A stretch of 64,000 bases of DNA from assembly GCA_949752745.1 (NCBI GenBank), contig OX457034.1, positions 29,369,544 to 29,433,543 on the forward strand, given 5' to 3'. Origin of the DNA: Protula sp. h YS-2021. Taxonomy: Eukaryota; Annelida; Polychaeta; Sabellida; Serpulidae. This document shows positions 52,327 through 64,000 of the stretch, piece by piece (the first letter of the stretch is position 1; each line of letters starts with the position of its first letter). The notes under the pieces are model-generated. The model was not told the origin of the DNA and ran no database searches. It saw only the letters and a program-made list of their open reading frames with translations. Position numbers and translations under genes: made by a program.

Positions 52327-52531
52327 GTTGGCTCGGGAGTGCGAGGGCGTAAGCGTTCCGGTGTTCTTCGGGACCCGGTGGATCGAGCTGGAACTCGGCT
52401 GTAGAAAGGCGAAAGGCGGCGTAAAACCCGCCCGGTATGCCGAAGCCCCGCCACTGACCAATGCACACTGTGGTTGATCATTGACGGTGGCTGGGGTGGC
52501 CGTATATACGTCAGGCTTCTGGCAGCAAGCC
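52327..52531 (+). promoter_or_regulatory. CpG-dense promoter-like block, monomer 22
   Basis: Consensus form. Confidence 0.35.
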
Positions 52532-54835
52532 ATAATATATATCCTGCACTGCACGCTTCACTTTTTGTTTTTTTTTACCTTTGATTATGTTTTATTTTAT
52601 CCAAGAGGTAGGTTATTGTTTCTACTTCATACAAAACTTATGCAAGATTTAATCATATTTTATTGCTGGTGCATGCACATAGAAGGCTCTAGAATATGCA
52701 CAACAGTATTCCACACTCCTCTAGTATCGCTTGTTCAATGCTCTTTCAATCCAACTGGACAATCAAAAGCTGTGCGTCTCACACTTCTTGATCTCTCTCA
52801 CACTGCTTGATCTCTTCAATCATGGCATTCTACCTACGTCAGTTGCAGAGTTACTTCGGGATTGAAGGCACAGAGTACGATCGTTGTACCTTACTAAGAT
52901 CGAGGATGTATATTCAGACACCGTAATATCATACTGAATTTTACTTCAGGTTTTAAACAAATATTAAGTAGTCTTAAAACTGTTTGATTTTACATACACC
53001 GTTTATAAGAGAATGACATTGAAGCATTAACTTTGGCCATTTTTTCTATCTTAAACCATTTCAAAGAGAATAAAATACTCAGACAAAAGTACAGATGCTC
53101 AATAATCTTTCAGATCAAGGCAGATCGATGAACTTTCTAAAATACATAAACCTATTTTATTGCTAAACATTAAAATATCTGCAATAAAGAAAATTTTAAT
53201 GGTTATAAAAGTAAGATTGTAATGTGTGGATAAGTTTGTACAGTGTAGCTAAAGTGAAAAGGTGGTAGTAGAATTTGCAAAGTGGGGATACCTGCTTGAC
53301 CTCTTCCGAGGATCATAATTTTAAAACTGATCTATGTGAAAATAAAAGAAGAAAGTTAATTTTCCTTGGAAAATAATAAAAAGTCAAATATATTGTACTT
53401 GCGATTGAAGAAAAATGGGCACGGTTGGGGAGAGGAAGAGCAAAGGAAGATGGATGTATGTAAATGTCTTGAGTAATAATGTGAAATAGTGAAAGTGGTT
53501 AATTTGGTGGATAGGTTAAATTTTGAAAGTGGAATATCTTTAAAAGTATTGGTGATAGAGAGACGGGGATTTGACGAGGTGATATGGCGAATATGAATTA
53601 TGTATGATCCAGTAGTGTTTTTAGGCCATTCTGAGCCCTTTAAATTGCACTTTTACAAAGGCAAAGTTTTCTACAGGCGAGTGTTAAATGAATGGTTTTA
53701 AGAACAGCGAGATAGTTTTTTTATAAATAGATTTGTCTATTTCTTAGTGATTGGATGAATGATCAGATCAGTCCTGGAAAAAACTTCACAATAACTATGT
53801 AACTGTTTGATATATTTTTTTAAAGTAAACCTTTGTAACCATATACATCCTTCATGTTACCAGTTACCAATACAAATATATGTAATGTAAGAAGCTACTA
53901 AATTTCAACTTACAATTTAGATGTTTTCAACATTTTATTTACAGTAGACTTTGTAAACCTAAATAATTAAAATGTACTTCTATTTCCAGCCGAGTGTGAG
54001 ATGTGAGAAATAATTCTGGGGTTACGGTATATACCGCCAACAACTGGAAAAATAAAAATAAATCAAGGGGTAATGTCATTGAATGTGTGATTTGTTTTAA
54101 GAACTACAAAAAGATGTATGTATTCCATAGGTAAAAATTGTAATTTATTTCTGCATACAAACAATATGTATTTGCACCAATTATCAACTCTAAAGAAATC
54201 AGGTATTACACATATACCACCGACAAAAATGAAAATCCTGTGACTTTCTCAGTGAATTTGTGATATGGTTCAAGAGTTAGAAAGGAATGTATGTATACCT
54301 TTAGTAAAATTTGAACTTTATTTCTGGATACAAGCAATCGGTAGCTGCAACAAGTATCAACAGAAACAAATCACCAGAAAACATTGATGTAAAAATTCAA
54401 AGGTCCAGTACATAATACGGCATATCCTCGTCTCGGACATTTGTCGTTGTCATGTATCTGCGCCGTATGTCGAATTATGCTGACACAGTTGACGCCCCAC
54501 TCTAGCGCTATTACTCTTATATTTATGACTTCCTTAAAATCTAAGCGGTTATTGTTGCAAGATCAAAGATTTCAATTTAGTTCGTTCGTTGCATAGACTG
54601 CACATCCTAGCTTTTATTTTAGTGTTAATGCATGTTTAACTGGCCAGTCGTTAACTGGTCAACCGTCAATGATGGATAATGGATTTACAGACATGTCTTG
54701 TTATATTTTCCATGTTGATCAAACCAACACAGGTTAAACAAGACCCAAACAGTCTGAGAAATCTGATAGATTCACAGCAGGTTATATACAATTCCAGTGA
54801 CATTGAAAAATGGTGTGTAAAATTACTGATAGAGA

Positions 54836-55161
54836 ATTGAATTGGATAGAGCATTGGTTCGGTAAGCCGAAGGTCCCGAGTTCGACTCCAGCTCGGGGCG
54901 GCATGCAGGGAATTGACATTTGCTCAAATTGCCTTGGCTAAGCAAATACAGTAGATAAGATCACCTATGAAGGAATTTAAAGTTGACGCCCACTTAGCGT
55001 TTCAGCCATCCCTTAAAAAACATTTTAGAAAGAAGTTAGTTTGGGCATCGTCCAATGACTTTCTTTATTTGAGTTGCCAAAGTCAATAAAATTATTTATT
55101 TTTAAACGATCAAAAGTTTCAGGGAGTGAACTCTGTAAAAAAAAAAAAAAAAAAAAAAAAA
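54836..55161 (+). mobile_element. tRNA-derived SINE, monomer 23
   Basis: Tail A25 (55137-55161). Confidence 0.6.
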
Positions 55162-55424
55162 CATAGGTTTTGCCTGTAACACTTTGGTCCCTTTTTATTC
55201 TATATTGATATTGAATGTTTCAAGTCAAACCGTAAACAAGAAGAAACAAGTGTAAGCAACGCCTGTTTTGAAAGATTTACAATGCAGCAATAAATGTTGC
55301 AATCACTCACTTTTTCCCACACCACAATCCAATTCAGATGGGAAGGTATGTAGTTTATAAACAGGCTCGAGCATCCATACAGATAGTGCTGTGCAGGTTA
55401 TGGCAGTAATACAGTTGGCTGAAA

Positions 55425-55629
55425 GTTGGCTCGGGAGTGCGAGGGCGTAAGCGTTCCGGTGTTCTTCGGGACCCGGTGGATCGAGCTGGAACTCGGCTGT
55501 AGAAAGGCGAAAGGCGGCGTAAAACCCGCCCGGTATGCCGAAGCCCCGCCACTGACCAATGCACACTGTGGTTGATCATTGACGGTGGCTGGGGTGGCCG
55601 TATATACGTCAGGCTTCTGGCAGCAAGCC
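55425..55629 (+). promoter_or_regulatory. CpG-dense promoter-like block, monomer 23
   Basis: Consensus form. Confidence 0.35.
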
Positions 55630-56582
55630 ATAATATATATCCTGCACTGCACGCTTCACTTTTTGTTTTTTTTTACCTTTGATTATGTTTTATTTTATCC
55701 AAGAGGTAGGTTATTGTTTCTACTTCATACAAAACTTATGCAAGATTTAATCATATTTTATTGCTGGTGCATGCACATAGAAGGCTCTAGAATATGCACA
55801 ACAGTATTCCACACTCCTCTAGTATCGCTTGTTCAATGCTCTTTCAATCCAACTGGACAATCAAAAGCTGTGCGTCTCACACTTCTTGATCTCTCTCACA
55901 CTGCTTGATCTCTTCAATCATGGCATTCTACCTACGTCAGTTGCAGAGTTACTTCGGGATTGAAGGCACAGACGATCGTTGTACCTTACTAAGATCGAGG
56001 ATGTATATTCAGACACCGTAATATCATACTGAATTTTACTTCAGGTTTTAAACAAATATTAAGTAGTCTTAAAACTGTTTGATTTTACATACACCGTTTA
56101 TAAGAGAATGACATTGAAGCATTAACTTTGGCCATTTTTTCTATCTTAAACCATTTCAAAGAGAATAAAATACTCAGACAAAAGTACAGATGCTCAATAA
56201 TCTTTCAGATCAAGGCAGATCGATGAACTTTCTAAAATACATAAACCTATTTTATTGCTAAACATTAAAATATCTGCAATAAAGAAAATTTTAATGGTTA
56301 TAAAAGTAAGATTGTAATGTGTGGATAAGTTTGTACAGTGTAGCTAAAGTGAAAAGGTGGTAGTAGAATTTGCAAAGTGGGGATACCTGCTTGACCTCTT
56401 CCGAGGATCATAATTTTAAAACTGATCTATGTGAAAATAAAAGAAGAAAGTTAATTTTCCTTGGAAAATAATAAAAAGTCAAATATATTGTACTTGCGAT
56501 TGAAGAAAAATGGGCACGGTTGGGGAGAGGAAGAGCAAAGGAAGATGGATGTATGTAAATGTCTTGAGTAATAATGTGAAAT

Positions 56583-57888
56583 AGTGAAAGTGGTTAATTT
56601 GGTGGATAGGTTAAATTTTGAAAGTGGAATATCTTTAAAAGTATTGGTGATAGAGAGACGGGGATTTGACGAGATGATATGGCGAATATGAATTATGTAT
56701 GATCCAGTAGTGTTTTTAGGCCATTCTGAGCCCTTTAAATTGCACTTTTACAAAGGCAAAGTTTTCTACAGGCGAGTGTTAAATGAATGGTTTTAAGAAC
56801 AGCGAGATAGTTTTTTTATAAATAGATTTGTCTATTTCTTAGTGATTGGATGAATGATCAGATCAGTCCTGGAAAAAACTTCACAATAACTATGTAACTG
56901 TTTGATATATTTTTTTAAAGTAAACCTTTGTAACCATATACATCCTTCATGTTACCAGTTACCAATACAAATATATGTAATGTAAGAAGCTACTAAATTT
57001 CAACTTACAATTTAGATGTTTTCAACATTTTATTTACAGTAGACTTTGTAAACCTAAATAATTAAAATGTACTTCTATTTCCAGCCGAGTGTGAGATGTG
57101 AGAAATAATTCTGGGGTTACGGTATATACCGCCAACAACTGGAAAAATAAAAATAAATCAAGGGGTAATGTCATTGAATGTGTGATTTGTTTTAAGAACT
57201 ACAAAAAGATGTATGTATTCCATAGGTAAAAATTGTAATTTATTTCTGCATACAAACAATATGTATTTGCACCAATTATCAACTCTAAAGAAATCAGGTA
57301 TTACACATATACCACCGACAAAAATGAAAATCCTGTGACTTTCTCAGTGAATTTGTGATATGGTTCAAGAGTTAGAAAGGAATGTATGTATACCTTTAGT
57401 AAAATTTGAACTTTATTTCTGGATACAAGCAATCGGTAGCTGCAACAAGTATCAACAGAAACAAATCACCAGAAAACATTGATGTAAAAATTCAAAGGTC
57501 CAGTACATAATACGGCATATCCTCGTCTCGGACATTTGTCGTTGTCATGTATCTGCGCCGTATGTCGAATTATGCTGACACAGTTGACGCCCCACTCTAG
57601 CGCTATTACTCTTATATTTATGACTTCCTTAAAATCTAAGCGGTTATTGTTGCAAGATCAAAGATTTCAATTTAGTTCGTTCGTTGCATAGACTGCACAT
57701 CCTAGCTTTTATTTTAGTGTTAATGCATGTTTAACTGGCCAGTCGTTAACTGGTCAACCGTCAATGATGGATAATGGATTTACAGACATGTCTTGTTATA
57801 TTTTCCATGTTGATCAAACCAACACAGGTTAAACAAGACCCAAACAGTCTGAGAAATCTGATAGATTCACAGCAGGTTATATACAAAT
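56583..57888 (+). repeat. Satellite monomer 24, short (1306 bp)
   Basis: After an L-type junction; private A at 56674, which removes the GAG|GTGATA donor-like site of block B. Confidence 0.97.
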
Positions 57889-59194
57889 AGTGAAAATGGT
57901 TAATTTGGTGGATAGGTTAAATTTTGAAAGTGGAATATCTTTAAAAGTATTGGTGATAGAGAGACGGGGATTTGACGAGGTGATATGGCGAATATGAATT
58001 ATGTATGATCCAGTAGTGTTTTTAGGCCATTCTGAGCCCTTTAAATTGCACTTTTACAAAGGCAAAGTTTTCTACAGGCGAGTGTTAAATGAATGGTTTT
58101 AAGAACAGCGAGATAGTTTTTTTATAAATAGATTTGTCTATTTCTTAGTGATTGGATGAATGATCAGATCAGTCCTGGAAAAAACTTCACAATAACTATG
58201 TAACTGTTTGATATATTTTTTTAAAGTAAACCTTTGTAACCATATACATCCTTCATGTTACCAGTTACCAATACAAATATATGTAATGTAAGAAGCTACT
58301 AAATTTCAACTTACAATTTAGATGTTTTCAACATTTTATTTACAGTAGACTTTGTAAACCTAAATAATTAAAATGTACTTCTATTTCCAGCCGAGTGTGA
58401 GATGTGAGAAATAATTCTGGGGTTACGGTATATACCGCCAACAACTGGAAAAATAAAAATAAATCAAGGGGTAATGTCATTGAATGTGTGATTTGTTTTA
58501 AGAACTACAAAAAGATGTATGTATTCCATAGGTAAAAATTGTAATTTATTTCTGCATACAAACAATATGTATTTGCACCAATTATCAACTCTAAAGAAAT
58601 CAGGTATTACACATATACCACCGACAAAAATGAAAATCCTGTGACTTTCTCAGTGAATTTGTGATATGGTTCAAGAGTTAGAAAGGAATGTATGTATACC
58701 TTTAGTAAAATTTGAACTTTATTTCTGGATACAAGCAATCGGTAGCTGCAACAAGTATCAACAGAAACAAATCACCAGAAAACATTGATGTAAAAATTCA
58801 AAGGTCCAGTACATAATACGGCATATCCTCGTCTCGGACATTTGTCGTTGTCATGTATCTGCGCCGTATGTCGAATTATGCTGACACAGTTGACGCCCCA
58901 CTCTAGCGCTATTACTCTTATATTTATGACTTCCTTAAAATCTAAGCGGTTATTGTTGCAAGATCAAAGATTTCAATTTAGTTCGTTCGTTGCATAGACT
59001 GCACATCCTAGCTTTTATTTTAGTGTTAATGCATGTTTAACTGGCCAGTCGTTAACTGGTCAACCGTCAATGATGGATAATGGATTTACAGACATGTCTT
59101 GTTATATTTTCCATGTTGATCAAACCAACACAGGTTAAACAAGACCCAAACAGTCTGAGAAATCTGATAGATTCACAGCAGGTTATATACAAAT
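57889..59194 (+). repeat. Satellite monomer 25, short (1306 bp)
   Basis: After an S-type junction; consensus. Confidence 0.97.
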
Positions 59195-60542
59195 AGTGAA
59201 AATGGTTAATTTGGTGGATAGGTTAAATTTTGAAAGTGGAATATCTTTAAAAGTATTGGTGATAGAGAGACGGCGATTTGACGAGGTGATATGGCGAATA
59301 TGAATTATGTATGATCCAGTAGTGTTTTTAGGCCATTCTGAGCCCTTTAAATTGCACTTTTACAAAGGCAAAGTTTTCTACAGGCGAGTGTTAAATGAAT
59401 GGTTTTAAGAACAGCGAGATAGTTTTTTTATAAATAGATTTGTCTATTTCTTAGTGATTGGATGAATGATCAGATCAGTCCTGGAAAAAACTTCACAATA
59501 ACTATGTAACTGTTTGATATATTTTTTTAAAGTAAACCTTTGTAACCATATACATCCTTCATGTTACCAGTTACCAATACAAATATATGTAATGTAAGAA
59601 GCTACTAAATTTCAACTTACAATTTAGATGTTTTCAACATTTTATTTACAGTAGACTTTGTAAACCTAAATAATTAAAATGTACTTCTATTTCCAGCCGA
59701 GTGTGAGATGTGAGAAATAATTCTGGGGTTACGGTATATACCGCCAACAACTGGAAAAATAAAAATAAATCAAGGGGTAATGTCATTGAATGTGTGATTT
59801 GTTTTAAGAACTACAAAAAGATGTATGTATTCCATAGGTAAAAATTGTAATTTATTTCTGCATACAAACAATATGTATTTGCACCAATTATCAACTCTAA
59901 AGAAATCAGGTATTACACATATACCACCGACAAAAATGAAAATCCTGTGACTTTCTCAGTGAATTTGTGATATGGTTCAAGAGTTAGAAAGGAATGTATG
60001 TATACCTTTAGTAAAATTTGAACTTTATTTCTGGATACAAGCAATCGGTAGCTGCAACAAGTATCAACAGAAACAAATCACCAGAAAACATTGATGTAAA
60101 AATTCAAAGGTCCAGTACATAATACGGCATATCCTCGTCTCGGACATTTGTCGTTGTCATGTATCTGCGCCGTATGTCGAATTATGCTGACACAGTTGAC
60201 GCCCCACTCTAGCGCTATTACTCTTATATTTATGACTTCCTTAAAATCTAAGCGGTTATTGTTGCAAGATCAAAGATTTCAATTTAGTTCGTTCGTTGCA
60301 TAGACTGCACATCCTAGCTTTTATTTTAGTGTTAATGCATGTTTAACTGGCCAGTCGTTAACTGGTCAACCGTCAATGATGGATAATGGATTTACAGACA
60401 TGTCTTGTTATATTTTCCATGTTGATCAAACCAACACAGGTTAAACAAGACCCAAACAGTCTGAGAAATCTGATAGATTCACAGCAGGTTATATACAATT
60501 CCAGTGACATTGAAAAATGGTGTGTAAAATTACTGATAGAGA

Positions 60543-60867
60543 ATTGAATTGGATAGAGCATTGGTTCGGTAAGCCGAAGGTCCCGAGTTCGACTCCAGCT
60601 CGGGGCGGCATGCAGGGAATTGACATTTGCTCAAATTGCCTTGGCTAAGCAAATACAGTAGATAAGATCACCTATGAAGGAATTTAAAGTTGACGCCCAC
60701 TTAGCGTTTCAGCCATCCCTTAAAAAACATTTTAGAAAGAAGTTAGTTTGGGCATCGTCCAATGACTTTCTTTATTTGAGTTGCCAAAGTCAATAAAATT
60801 ATTTATTTTTAAACGATCAAAAGTTTCAGGGAGTGAACTCTGTAAAAAAAAAAAAAAAAAAAAAAAA
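60543..60867 (+). mobile_element. tRNA-derived SINE, monomer 26
   Basis: Tail A24 (60844-60867). Confidence 0.6.
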
Positions 60868-61130
60868 CATAGGTTTTGCCTGTAACACTTTGGTCCCTTT
60901 TTATTCTATATTGATATTGAATGTTTCAAGTCAAACCGTAAACAAGAAGAAAAAAGTGTAAGCAACGCCTGTTTTGAAAGATTTACAATTCAGCAATAAA
61001 TGTTGCAATCACTCACTTTTTCCCACACCACAGTCCAATTCAGATGGGAAGGTATGTAGTTTATAAACAGGCTCGAGCATCCATACAGATAGTGCTGTGC
61101 AGGTTATGGCAGTAATACAGTTGGCTGAAA

Positions 61131-61335
61131 GTTGGCTCGGGAGTGCGAGGGCGTAAGCGTTCCCGTGTCTTTCGGGACCCGGTGGATCGAGCTGGAACTC
61201 GGCTGTAGAAAGGCGAAAGGCGGCGTAAAACCCGCCCGGTATGCCGAAGCCCCGCCACTGACCAATGCACACTGTGGTTGATCATTGACGGTGGCTGGGG
61301 TGGCCGTATATACGTCAGGCTTCTGGCAGCAAGCC
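61131..61335 (+). promoter_or_regulatory. CpG-dense promoter-like block, monomer 26 (variant)
   Basis: The one copy with substitutions noticed in the CpG-rich half (61164, 61169-61170); the GC-box, CCAAT and TATA-like motifs are unchanged. Confidence 0.35.
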
Positions 61336-62292
61336 ATAATATATATCCTGCACTGCACGCTTCACTTTTTGTTTTTTTTTTACCTTTGATTATGTTTTAT
61401 TTTATCCAAGAGGTAGGTTATTGTTTCTACTTCATACAAAACTTATGCAAGATTTAATCATATTTTATTGCTGGTGCATGCACATAGAAGGCTCTAGAAT
61501 ATGCACAACAGTATTCCACACTCCTCTAGTATCGCTTGTTCAATGCTCTTTCAATCCAACTGGACAATCAAAAGCTGTGCGTCTCACACTTCTTGATCTC
61601 TCTCACACTGCTTGATCTCTTCAATCATGGCATTCTACCTACGTCAGTTGCAGAGTTACTTCGGGATTGAAGGCACAGAGTACGATCGTTGTACCTTACT
61701 AAGATCGAGGATGTATATTCAGACACCGTAATATCATACTGAATTTTACTTCAGGTTTTAAACAAATATTAAGTAGTCTTAAAACTGTTTGATTTTACAT
61801 ACACCGTTTATAAGAGAATGACATTGAAGCATTAACTTTGGCCATTTTTTCTATCTTAAACCATTTCAAAGAGAATAAAATACTCAGACAAAAGTACAGA
61901 TGCTCAATAATCTTTCAGATCAAGGCAGATCGATGAACTTTCTAAAATACATAAACCTATTTTATTGCTAAACATTAAAATATCTGCAATAAAGAAAATT
62001 TTAATGGTTATAAAAGTAAGATTGTAATGTGTGGATAAGTTTGTACAGTGTAGCTAAAGTGAAAAGGTGGTAGTAGAATTTGCAAAGTGGGGATACCTGC
62101 TTGACCTCTTCCGAGGATCATAATTTTAAAACTGATCTATGTGAAAATAAAAGAAGAAAGTTAATTTTCCTTGGAAAATAATAAAAAGTCAAATATATTG
62201 TACTTGCGATTGAAGAAAAATGGGCACGGTTGGGGAGAGGAAGAGCAAAGGAAGATGGATGTATGTAAATGTCTTGAGTAATAATGTGAAAT

Positions 62293-64000
62293 AGTGAAAG
62301 TGGTTAATTTGGTGGATAGGTTAAATTTTGAAAGTGGAATATCTTTAAAAGTATTGGTGATAGAGAGACGGGGATTTGACGAGGTGATATGGCGAATATG
62401 AATTATGTATGATCCAGTAGTGTTTTTAGGCCATTCTGAGCCCTTTAAATTGCACTTTTACAAAGGCAAAGTTTTCTACAGGCGAGTGTTAAATGAATGG
62501 TTTTAAGAACAGCGAGATAGTTTTTTTATAAATAGATTTGTCTATTTCTTAGTGATTGGATGAATGATCAGATCAGTCCTGGAAAAAACTTCACAATAAC
62601 TATGTAACTGTTTGATATATTTTTTTAAAGTAAACCTTTGTAACCATATACATCCTTCATGTTACCAGTTACCAATACAAATATATGTAATGTAAGAAGC
62701 TACTAAATTTCAACTTACAATTTAGATGTTTTCAACATTTTATTTACAGTAGACTTTGTAAACCTAAATAATTAAAATGTACTTCTATTTCCAGCCGAGT
62801 GTGAGATGTGAGAAATAATTCTGGGGTTACGGTATATACCGCCAACAACTGGAAAAATAAAAATAAATCAAGGGGTAATGTCACTGAATGTGTGATTTGT
62901 TTTAAGAACTACAAAAAGATGTATGTATTCCATAGGTAAAAATTGTAATTTATTTCTGCATACAAACAATATGTATTTGCACCAATTATCAACTCTAAAG
63001 AAATCAGGTATTACACATATACCACCGACAAAAATGAAAATCCTGTGACTTTCTCAGTGAATTTGTGATATGGTTCAAGAGTTAGAAAGGAATGTATGTA
63101 TACCTTTAGTAAAATTTGAACTTTATTTCTGGATACAAGCAATCGGTAGCTGCAACAAGTATCAACAGAAACAAATCACCAGAAAACATTGATGTAAAAA
63201 TTCAAAGGTCCAGTACATAATACGGCATATCCTCGTCTCGGACATTTGTCGTTGTCATGTATCTGCGCCGTATGTCGAATTATGCTGACACAGTTGACGC
63301 CCCACTCTAGCGCTATTACTCTTATATTTATGACTTCCTTAAAATCTAAGCGGTTATTGTTGCAAGATCAAAGATTTCAATTTAGTTCGTTCGTTGCATA
63401 GATTGCACATCCTAGCTTTTATTTTAGTGTTAATGCATGTTTAACTGGCCAGTCGTTAACTGGTCAACCGTCAATGATGGATAATGGATTTACAGACATG
63501 TCTTGTTATATTTTCCATGTTGATCAAACCAACACAGGTTAAACAAGACCCAAACAGTCTGAGAAATCTGATAGATTCACAGCAGGTTATATACAATTCC
63601 AGTGACATTGAAAAATGGTGTGTAAAATTACTGATAGAGAATTGAATTGGATAGAGCATTGGTTCGGTAAGCCGAAGGTCCCGAGTTCGACTCCAGCTCG
63701 GGGCGGCATGCAGGGAATTGACATTTGCTCAAATTGCCTTGGCTAAGCAAATACAGTAGATAAGATCACCTATGAAGGAATTTAAAGTTGACGCCCACTT
63801 AGCGTTTCAGCCATCCCTTAAAAAACATTTTAGAAAGAAGTTAGTTTGGGCATCGTCCAATGACTTTCTTTATTTGAGTTGCCAAAGTCAATAAAATTAT
63901 TTATTTTTAAACGATCAAAAGTTTCAGGGAGTGAACTCTGTAAAAAAAAAAAAAAAAAAAAACATAGGTTTTGCCTGTAACACTTTGGTCCCTTTTTATT
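62293..64000 (+). repeat. Satellite monomer 27, long, cut by the window edge
   Basis: Identified as L because TTCCAG follows ATACAA near 63597. Private C at 62884 and T at 63403. Ends about 40 bp after the SINE tail. Confidence 0.96.
63641..63962 (+). mobile_element. tRNA-derived SINE, monomer 27
   Basis: Tail A21 (63942-63962). Confidence 0.6.

Larger units (their letters stand above)
50390..53487 (+). repeat. Satellite monomer 22, long (3098 bp)
   Basis: SINE tail A25; otherwise consensus. Confidence 0.97.
53488..56582 (+). repeat. Satellite monomer 23, long (3095 bp)
   Basis: Last of the nine-L run. SINE tail A25; private 3-bp deletion near 55972 (CACAGACGATCG where others have CACAGAGTACGATCG). 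Confidence 0.97.
59195..62292 (+). repeat. Satellite monomer 26, long (3098 bp)
   Basis: After an S-type junction. SINE tail A24, T10 tract. Private C at 59274, G at 61033 and changes at 61164 and 61169-61170; shares T at 60990 with monomer 1 and A at 60953 with monomers 1, 16 and 20. Confidence 0.97.
1386..64000 (+). repeat. Dimorphic satellite array (1306-bp and ~3.1-kb monomers)
   Basis: All monomers lie head to tail in one orientation, with no foreign sequence between them. Using the B-block start (AGTGAAA[A/G]TGG) as origin, starts fall at 1473, 4571, 7665, 8971, 10277, 13373, 16471, 17777, 20875, 22181, 23487, 24793, 26099, 27405, 28711, 31808, 34908, 38004, 41098, 44192, 47291, 50390, 53488, 56583, 57889, 59195 and 62293. 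Interior monomers differ by only a few bases over 1.3-3.1 kb, showing strong recent homogenisation by unequal exchange or conversion. The array is cut by the right edge. Confidence 0.98.

Noticed and set aside
1386..64000. Tandem 5S rRNA, snRNA or histone gene cluster
   Set aside because: I compared the monomer by eye with the conserved starts of 5S, U1, U2 and U6 RNA and looked for histone-like frames; none is present.
1386..64000. CRISPR array
   Set aside because: Repeats are kilobase-long and contiguous with no unique spacers, and the context is eukaryotic.

Overview
This window is eukaryotic, most likely from an animal. It has no operons or bacterial-type genes and is AT-rich. It carries a tRNA-derived SINE with a poly(A) tail, TATA/CCAAT-type promoter motifs, G-run minisatellites and a very large, highly homogenised satellite array. 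I cannot place the lineage more precisely from sequence alone.

Layout. (1) 1-385: the 5' end of a protein-coding gene on the minus strand, running off the left edge. It has an acidic N-terminus followed by three 19-residue repeats, and a TATA box and a tandem Maf/AP-1-like site lie just upstream (439-492). (2) 493-1385: a non-coding flank made almost entirely of minisatellites. These are G-run repeats (520-621 and 622-1018), a 32-bp duplication (1019-1080), and a cluster of perfect CRE (TGACGTCA) and ETS (ACTTCCGG) sites (1121-1352). (3) 1386-64000: one head-to-tail satellite array that continues past the right edge.

The array is dimorphic. Every monomer carries the same 1306-bp block (here called B). 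Short (S) monomers are B alone, exactly 1306 bp. Long (L) monomers are B plus a further ~1.79-kb segment, 3094-3100 bp in all. From 1473 the order is L L S S L L S L S S S S S S L L L L L L L L L S S L L(cut): 15 complete L, 11 S and one cut L. Almost all length variation among L monomers comes from one poly(A) tract (21-26 A) and one T tract (9 or 10 T). The L-only segment holds, in order, a tRNA-derived SINE, a CpG-dense 205-bp block with GC-box, CCAAT and TATA motifs, and an AT-rich stretch with two AATAAA signals. Block B holds a diverged 184-bp tandem duplication and a short coding-like frame interrupted by one TGA.

The S and L junctions are marked by a perfectly linked base (A after S, G after L), so the S/L length change looks like one historical event later amplified. 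Monomers 1 and 2 at the left edge are the most diverged, as expected for a satellite edge. I see no convincing protein gene in the array; the open frames in the L segment overlap on three minus-strand frames of a CpG-rich block. The points most worth a second look are the S/L junction, the promoter-like CpG block carried by every L monomer, and the CRE/ETS cluster that abuts the array.
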